Assembly (NCBI RefSeq): GCF_000384375.1 | Contig: NZ_ARVX01000001.1 | Span: 2,480,001-2,544,000, forward strand | From: Methylotenera versatilis 79 | GTDB lineage: Bacteria; Pseudomonadota; Gammaproteobacteria; Burkholderiales; Methylophilaceae | Direction: 5' to 3' | DNA length: 64,000 nt | Shown: positions 59,951 through 64,000 of the stretch, in pieces | Layout of the letters: each line of letters starts with the position of its first letter | Position numbering within the stretch: the stretch's first letter is position 1 | The notes under the pieces: model-generated | What the model was told of the DNA's origin: nothing | The model's input: the letters and a program-made list of their open reading frames with translations, nothing else | Databases searched by the model: none | Position numbers and translations under genes: made by a program

Positions 59951-60000
59951 GTTTTATGTGTTAACTATTGACAATAATAAGCTTAGTTAACACATAAAAC
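59951..60000. repeat. Perfect 16-bp inverted repeat in the 3' region of the peroxidase gene
   Basis: GTTTTATGTGTTAACT (59951-59966) and AGTTAACACATAAAAC (59985-60000) are exact reverse complements around an 18-base loop. It is only 21 bases after the stop of the peroxidase gene. The stem is AT-rich and lacks a T-tract of its own; a normal terminator lies beside it. Confidence 0.8.
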
Positions 60001-60021
60001 ACAGCAATATTTAATGTTGGT

Positions 60022-61047
60022 TCACTTGCCTAAACGTCTACCGAAACTCACAGCATAAGCACTTGGGCGCGCCAACAAAATAGGGTCTTCAGACGCCTCA
60101 ATACCATCAACCAAATTTAACGGATTAAACATAGTCGATTTCTCATATTTTACGCCGTCTGCATCTATCGTTTTAATCACCAACGTGCCCAATTCAACTT
60201 GTTTTCTGCTCTCAGGCCACACCACAGTTGCATCATTCAACACATCGCCTTTTTTAGCTAATTGCACGCTTAATTTGTAACTTGCCGGCGCTTTAGCCAA
60301 ACGTTTTGGTAGCTCTTCAAACAAATAATTAGGCGTAACTTTTGCTGCTTCTGCTTTGCTTAAAAATTGTGCGCCTTTAATAGGCGTGATGCGGTAGCGA
60401 CCATATTGTGTCTCACCTTTTGCATTGATAAATTTAAAAGCATTCACGCCAAAAAACGATTGTGTCGCGAAGCTTACTGGTGGCAATTTTGGCATTTGCA
60501 CAAACTTAAGTGCCGCTGGATGTGAGCCTAAAAACTGCTCCACTGGCGTTGGTTTTACAGCCTCTGGGCCGCTAGTAGCAATCGCATTGAGCAACCCTAA
60601 AAAATCTTCAGGATTAGCAGCGGGAAAGCCATTGGTGGAAATGCTCACAATATCCGTGTAAGAACCATCAGGCAGATTGAAACGTATCGCAATGCCTTTA
60701 GGAAAAGCATTGCCATCCGCGTCGGGAATGTTTGGCACGCCAGTTGCATCTGAAAAGCGCACAGTCACTGGACTAGACGTTTTTTGCAAATGCTCCGCTT
60801 TAGTAATACTAGCAGCTGATTTTGCAGGCGTAAACTCACCCAAAGCAACAATACCTTTGGCGTGATTAGCGCGAAAACCTGCGTGCGGGCCACCAGATAA
60901 CTTAGTTAACGTGTTCACAATTTGCTCAACAACTGGCTTATCTGCTTCTGCTGTTGGGGGCGCTTCAGCATAAGCTTGCGCAACAATTAAGAACATTGCA
61001 GCCGATACAAATACTGTTAATGTGTGATTTTTAACGTTTTTCTGCAT
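60022..61047 (-). CDS. SrpA-like catalase-family heme peroxidase, exported
   Basis: 341 residues with a Sec signal peptide (about 1-27, ending AYA). The small catalase-fold pattern is clear: distal His in FRANHAKGIV, VTVRFSDATGVPNIPDADG in two pieces, GIAIRFNLPDG, and the proximal Tyr region RPSAYAVSFGRRL at the C-terminus. This group (catalase-related peroxidase) lacks the long C-terminal parts of true catalases and usually shows peroxidase activity. A periplasmic site next to methanol oxidation, which can leak peroxide, would make sense, but the substrate is unknown. Confidence 0.9.
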   Translation of the reverse strand: MQKNVKNHTLTVFVSAAMFLIVAQAYAEAPPTAEADKPVVEQIVNTLTKLSGGPHAGFRANHAKGIVALGEFTPAKSAASITKAEHLQKTSSPVTVRFSDATGVPNIPDADGNAFPKGIAIRFNLPDGSYTDIVSISTNGFPAANPEDFLGLLNAIATSGPEAVKPTPVEQFLGSHPAALKFVQMPKLPPVSFATQSFFGVNAFKFINAKGETQYGRYRITPIKGAQFLSKAEAAKVTPNYLFEELPKRLAKAPASYKLSVQLAKKGDVLNDATVVWPESRKQVELGTLVIKTIDADGVKYEKSTMFNPLNLVDGIEASEDPILLARPSAYAVSFGRRLGK

Positions 61048-61336
61048 GATATTTTTCCTAATTTCAAATTAGTTAAAGTTTTAATTTTATTCATTATAAC
61101 GATTTGGAGCAGTTACGTTTTAACCAATCGCGCGTGAAAAATTATTTGCTAATCTGTCGTTAATATTAAAGCAAGCAAGTGACATACCATACAGATTTTA
61201 AGCAGACGTTTGTAATACTAGCAAATAAAAAATTCTTAAATTAAGATGATGCAAGGTTATAGCTAACGCATTTTAGGATGCACGCCTCAAAAACAAAAAA
61301 GACCTATAGAGGTTAGTCTATAAGTCATGATTTTAT

Positions 61337-61413
61337 TGGTCGGGACAGCAAGATTCGAACTTGCGACCCCATGCCCCCCAGGCATGTACGCTACCAGGCT
61401 GCGCTATGCCCCG
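61337..61413 (-). tRNA. tRNA-Pro (anticodon GGG)
   Basis: 77 bases on the minus strand. The acceptor arms CGGGGCA and TGTCCCG pair with one G-U. The D-arm GCGCAGCCTGGTAGCGT, the anticodon arm CATGC-CTGGGGG-GCATG and the T-arm GCAAG-TTCGAAT-CTTGC are standard. CCA is encoded. Its place beside merR and ihfA is common in betaproteobacteria. Confidence 0.97.
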
Positions 61414-61515
61414 AACCGCACTACTATTGATTTGCAGTGAGCTAGCATTATAAATCAAATACGTATGCCACCAAAAATATTTAGCGCGATTGATCAGTAT
61501 TAACAATGGATTGTT

Positions 61516-61548
61516 AAAAAATTAAGGCCGCTTTGAAAGCGGCCTTAA
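61516..61548 (-). terminator. Terminator after merR-like gene
   Basis: A perfect stem TTAAGGCCGC/GCGGCCTTAA around TTTGAAA (61522-61548), with T6 following on the minus strand. It separates the pheT-ihfA-merR transcript from tRNA-Pro. Confidence 0.85.
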
Positions 61549-61567
61549 TAGAATGCAATTAAATGGA

Positions 61568-61966
61568 TTAAGCACGAAGTAATTGAATAACCGCGCGAAT
61601 TTCTTTTTTAAATAGCAACAGATCTATCCCTACATTCGTTTCTGATTCTTTTGCTGAAGTAGTTTGCGTATTCGCTGCTGTTGCTTCCGCTTTAACTTCT
61701 GCACCATCTAAACGATTTCGAGCGCCACTAATAGTAAAACCTTGCTCGTATAACAATTCACGAATTTTACGAATCAGTAACACTTCATGATGTTGATAAT
61801 AACGACGATTACCGCGACGTTTTACTGGTTTTAACTGGGTAAACTCTTGCTCCCAATAACGCAATACGTGTGGTTTTACGCCGCACAAGTCACTCACCTC
61901 ACCAATCGTAAAATAACGCTTGGCGGGTATTGGTGGCAACTGCATTTTAGGTGCTGAATCTATCAT
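61568..61966 (-). CDS. MerR-family transcriptional regulator
   Basis: 132 residues. A MerR winged helix at about 19-90 (YFTIGEVSDLCGVKPHVLRY and WEQEFTQLKPVKRRGNRRYY) and a short helical C-terminus without metal-binding Cys. It is the MerR protein regularly found after ihfA in proteobacteria; its targets are unknown. It lies 85 bases downstream of ihfA. Confidence 0.92.
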   Translation of the reverse strand: MIDSAPKMQLPPIPAKRYFTIGEVSDLCGVKPHVLRYWEQEFTQLKPVKRRGNRRYYQHHEVLLIRKIRELLYEQGFTISGARNRLDGAEVKAEATAANTQTTSAKESETNVGIDLLLFKKEIRAVIQLLRA

Positions 61967-62051
61967 TGATAATTTGTATGTAATCTAATAGCCCAAATTT
62001 AGAAATTTTTTAGCACTAAGACTTTTAATATTAATGCTATATTGAATCTGG

Positions 62052-62342
62052 TTAAGCGTAGTGCTCTTCAACTTTACTTTTTAATTTCTGACTCGCATGA
62101 AAAGTCACCACACGGCGCGCAGTAATCGGTATTTCTTCGCCAGTTTTTGGGTTGCGGCCAGGACGCTCAGATTTTTTACGTAATTCAAAATTACCAAACC
62201 CCGATAACTTAACGCTATCACCCGTTTCTAAAGCGGTACGCACTTCCTCAAAAAATGCCTCTACCATATCTTTTGCCTCGCGTTTATTCAAGCCCACTTG
62301 CTCAAACAACAAATCGGCTAAATCCGCTTTTGTTAAGGTCAT
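62052..62342 (-). CDS. ihfA: Integration host factor alpha subunit
   Basis: 96 residues. [22 protein letters not shown] and the arm [20 protein letters not shown] mark IHF-alpha. It forms the heterodimer with IhfB (3465-3749) that bends DNA at promoters, including sigma-54 promoters. It follows pheT as in most proteobacteria. Confidence 0.97.
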   Translation of the reverse strand: MTLTKADLADLLFEQVGLNKREAKDMVEAFFEEVRTALETGDSVKLSGFGNFELRKKSERPGRNPKTGEEIPITARRVVTFHASQKLKSKVEEHYA

Positions 62343-62413
62343 ACATTTCCCCTGAACGTCTTATTATTCATTAATTTCCCGCTAATTTTTGTTTGCTTGT
62401 TTTCACTACTTGG

Positions 62414-62448
62414 CTAGTTTTATTCATCATTTTTAATAATAAAACTAG
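62414..62448 (-). terminator. Weak hairpin directly after pheT
   Basis: Arms CTAGTTTTA (62414-62422) and TAAAACTAG (62440-62448) are perfect but AT-rich. It abuts the pheT stop and may only weaken readthrough into ihfA. Confidence 0.4.
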
Positions 62449-64000
62449 TTAATTTCGCAATGAGGCGCCAAATTGATTTTCTAATAATTTTAGCAACTGT
62501 GCCATTGCAGCTTCAGCTTCAATATCTACCAAAGTTTTATGAGTATCTTGCATAAGTACCGATAATGCAAGGCTTTTTTTATTTTCAGGAATACCTTTTC
62601 CTTGATATATATCAAACAGTTGCACTTGTGTCACAAGTGGAATATTGGCATTTGTCACTGCGTTCAATATTACTTGAACAGGTTCATTAATGTCGACAAT
62701 AACTGCCAAATCGCGACGTATCGCTAATGTTTTTGGTACTTCTAAATAGCTTGCAACTGATTTTTTCAGCAAAGGCAAAACTTCCAGCTCAAACAAAAAG
62801 CAATTTTTTACCAAGCTGTAATGTTGCTGCCATTTTGGATGTAATTTTCCCAACCAACCAATTGGCTGACCATCTAAATAAATACGAGCTGACTGGCCAG
62901 GATGTAATGCGCTGTGCGTTTCTGCCCGATATTCGGCATTTCCATGTGTTAACTTTTCTACTGTAGCTTTAATATCATAAAAATCGACATCTTTTGTGGC
63001 GGCACCCCACTGCTCTGGCTGAAATGCACCGTAGAATAAGCCTGCAACGCGCGCTTGCTCGTTAAAACCTTCTGGCGCAGCGTGATAGCTTGACCCGATT
63101 TCAAATAACATCGCACGCTCTTGTTTGCGATTGATATTATAAGTCAACGTATCTAATAATCCGCCCCACAAACCACTGCGCATCACACTTAAATTGCTGG
63201 CAATAGGATTTTTTAGTTTGATCGGTTGCGTATTGCCTAATAAATCGCGCTCCCAGCTTTCATCTACAAAGCTATAACTAATAATCTCTTGATAACCTTG
63301 CGCTTGCAAAGCATCATGCAACCAATTTGTATTGAATACAGATTCTGTTGCATTGAGCATATTTAAATGCGCTGTTGGGATAATTGCTGGAATTTTATCG
63401 TAGCCGTGTAAACGGGCGATTTCTTCAATCAAATCTTCTTCACGTGCAATATCAAAGCGATAAGTCGGCGCTTTGATGACAAAAAGATTATTCTCTTCTG
63501 TGAATTTAAAGCCCAATTGCGTTAATAAAGTACCAACCGTTTGTTTAGGAATGGTAATGCCCAACACAGAACATAAGCGTGAATAGCGCAATGTGACAGA
63601 AACGCGCTCTGGCAACTGATTAACTACTTCGGTTAATTCGCCAGCTTTACCACCACAAATTTGCAGCACTAAACCCGTTGCGCGTTCCAAAGCTAGTTTT
63701 GTATTTCCAAAATCTACACCGCGTTCAAAACGGTAGGATGAATCGGTACTTAATCCTAAACGACGCGCTTTACCTGCGATTGCATCAGGCGTAAAAAAAG
63801 CGCTTTCTAAAAATATTGCCGTTGTAGCATCCGTCACAGATGTAGGTTCACCGCCCATAATGCCCGCCAGCGCAATCGCACCGTTGTTGTCGGCAATCAC
63901 TAAATCATCGCTGGCTAATTTAACTTCGGTATTATTAAGCAGCTTGACTTGTTCATTTTCTGCTGCAAATCGAACGTTAACTCCACCGTTTAATGTAGCC
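62449..64000 (-). CDS. pheT: Phenylalanyl-tRNA synthetase beta subunit, C-terminal part
   Basis: The frame stays open to the window edge, giving about 516 visible residues. Reading starts with LNGGVNVRFAAENEQVKLL, which matches the B3/B4 region of PheT (E. coli has GGIVVRMAKEGE). Then come LVIADNNGAIALAGIMGGE, the B5 domain, the synthetase-like core and the C-terminal ferredoxin-fold anticodon-binding domain (RRDLAVIVDINEPVQVI to the end). The N-terminal tRNA-binding domains lie beyond base 64000. Confidence 0.96.
   Translation of the reverse strand, partial: ATLNGGVNVRFAAENEQVKLLNNTEVKLASDDLVIADNNGAIALAGIMGGEPTSVTDATTAIFLESAFFTPDAIAGKARRLGLSTDSSYRFERGVDFGNTKLALERATGLVLQICGGKAGELTEVVNQLPERVSVTLRYSRLCSVLGITIPKQTVGTLLTQLGFKFTEENNLFVIKAPTYRFDIAREEDLIEEIARLHGYDKIPAIIPTAHLNMLNATESVFNTNWLHDALQAQGYQEIISYSFVDESWERDLLGNTQPIKLKNPIASNLSVMRSGLWGGLLDTLTYNINRKQERAMLFEIGSSYHAAPEGFNEQARVAGLFYGAFQPEQWGAATKDVDFYDIKATVEKLTHGNAEYRAETHSALHPGQSARIYLDGQPIGWLGKLHPKWQQHYSLVKNCFLFELEVLPLLKKSVASYLEVPKTLAIRRDLAVIVDINEPVQVILNAVTNANIPLVTQVQLFDIYQGKGIPENKKSLALSVLMQDTHKTLVDIEAEAAMAQLLKLLENQFGASLRN

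Overview
The window reads as chromosomal DNA of a methylotrophic betaproteobacterium of the family Methylophilaceae (Methylotenera-like). The reasons are an AT-rich genome with betaproteobacterial gene orders (cmk-rpsA-ihfB-lapB-pyrF; pheT-ihfA-merR-tRNA-Pro; pyrG-kdsA-eno-ftsB), a lanthanide-type methanol dehydrogenase gene (xoxF), the oxidative RuMP-cycle enzymes pgl, gnd and zwf, and a mxaRSACKL block. No insertion sequence, prophage, integrase or CRISPR array was seen. Both edges cut genes: aroA on the left (its start is missing) and pheT on the right (its N-terminal part is missing).

Layout. 0-6.6 kb: aroA, DUF2061, cmk, rpsA, ihfB, lapB, pyrF and a ComEA-like DNA-binding protein. 6.7-11.1 kb: a glycine-zipper protein, metG, mrp/apbC and DUF1003. 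11.1-18.3 kb: pgl divergent from gnd-zwf, then dcd, a large basic amino acid decarboxylase and folA. 18.5-23.2 kb: the methanol/lanthanide locus, with solitary xoxF, a divergent MocR-type regulator, a noncoding stretch with a possible small RNA, and a two-PepSY periplasmic protein resembling the lanthanide-binding LanPepSY. 23.4-28.7 kb: thyA and an alaA-GNAT-hom-thrC operon. 28.9-32.5 kb: DUF498, two exported proteins, and fabA-fabB. 33.0-38.7 kb: mxaR-S-A-C-K-L without mxaF, J, G or I. 38.8-44.8 kb: ygfX, ygfZ, ftsB, eno, kdsA, pyrG, with a highly folded repeat-like element between eno and ftsB. 45.2-48.5 kb: a methylthioribose-phosphate salvage cluster (mtnA, an exported glycosidase-like protein, a class II aldolase). 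48.5-53.5 kb: a DnaA-box cluster, then tatD, ribD, nrdR, glyA. 53.5-59.9 kb: a second possible small RNA, iscX, a phosphomannomutase/phosphoglucomutase, an aspartic protease, a membrane GH17 glucanase and pgm. 60-64 kb: a SrpA-like catalase-family peroxidase, tRNA-Pro(GGG), a MerR regulator, ihfA and pheT.

How it fits together. Methanol would be oxidised in the periplasm by XoxF. LanPepSY would bind or report lanthanides, and the MxaRSACKL proteins may act in dehydrogenase maturation. Formaldehyde carbon entering the RuMP cycle is oxidised through Zwf, Pgl and Gnd. The most interesting lead is a shared dyad of the form TGGTT-N6-AACC at three noncoding places: downstream of mocR, upstream of lanPepSY, and upstream of an orphan terminator near 53.7 kb. 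Two of the three are followed by sigma-54-like promoter sequences and gene-free transcripts ending in terminators. This could be a small regulon of noncoding RNAs linked to the lanthanide locus. It is a hypothesis from reading alone; no search or folding program was run.
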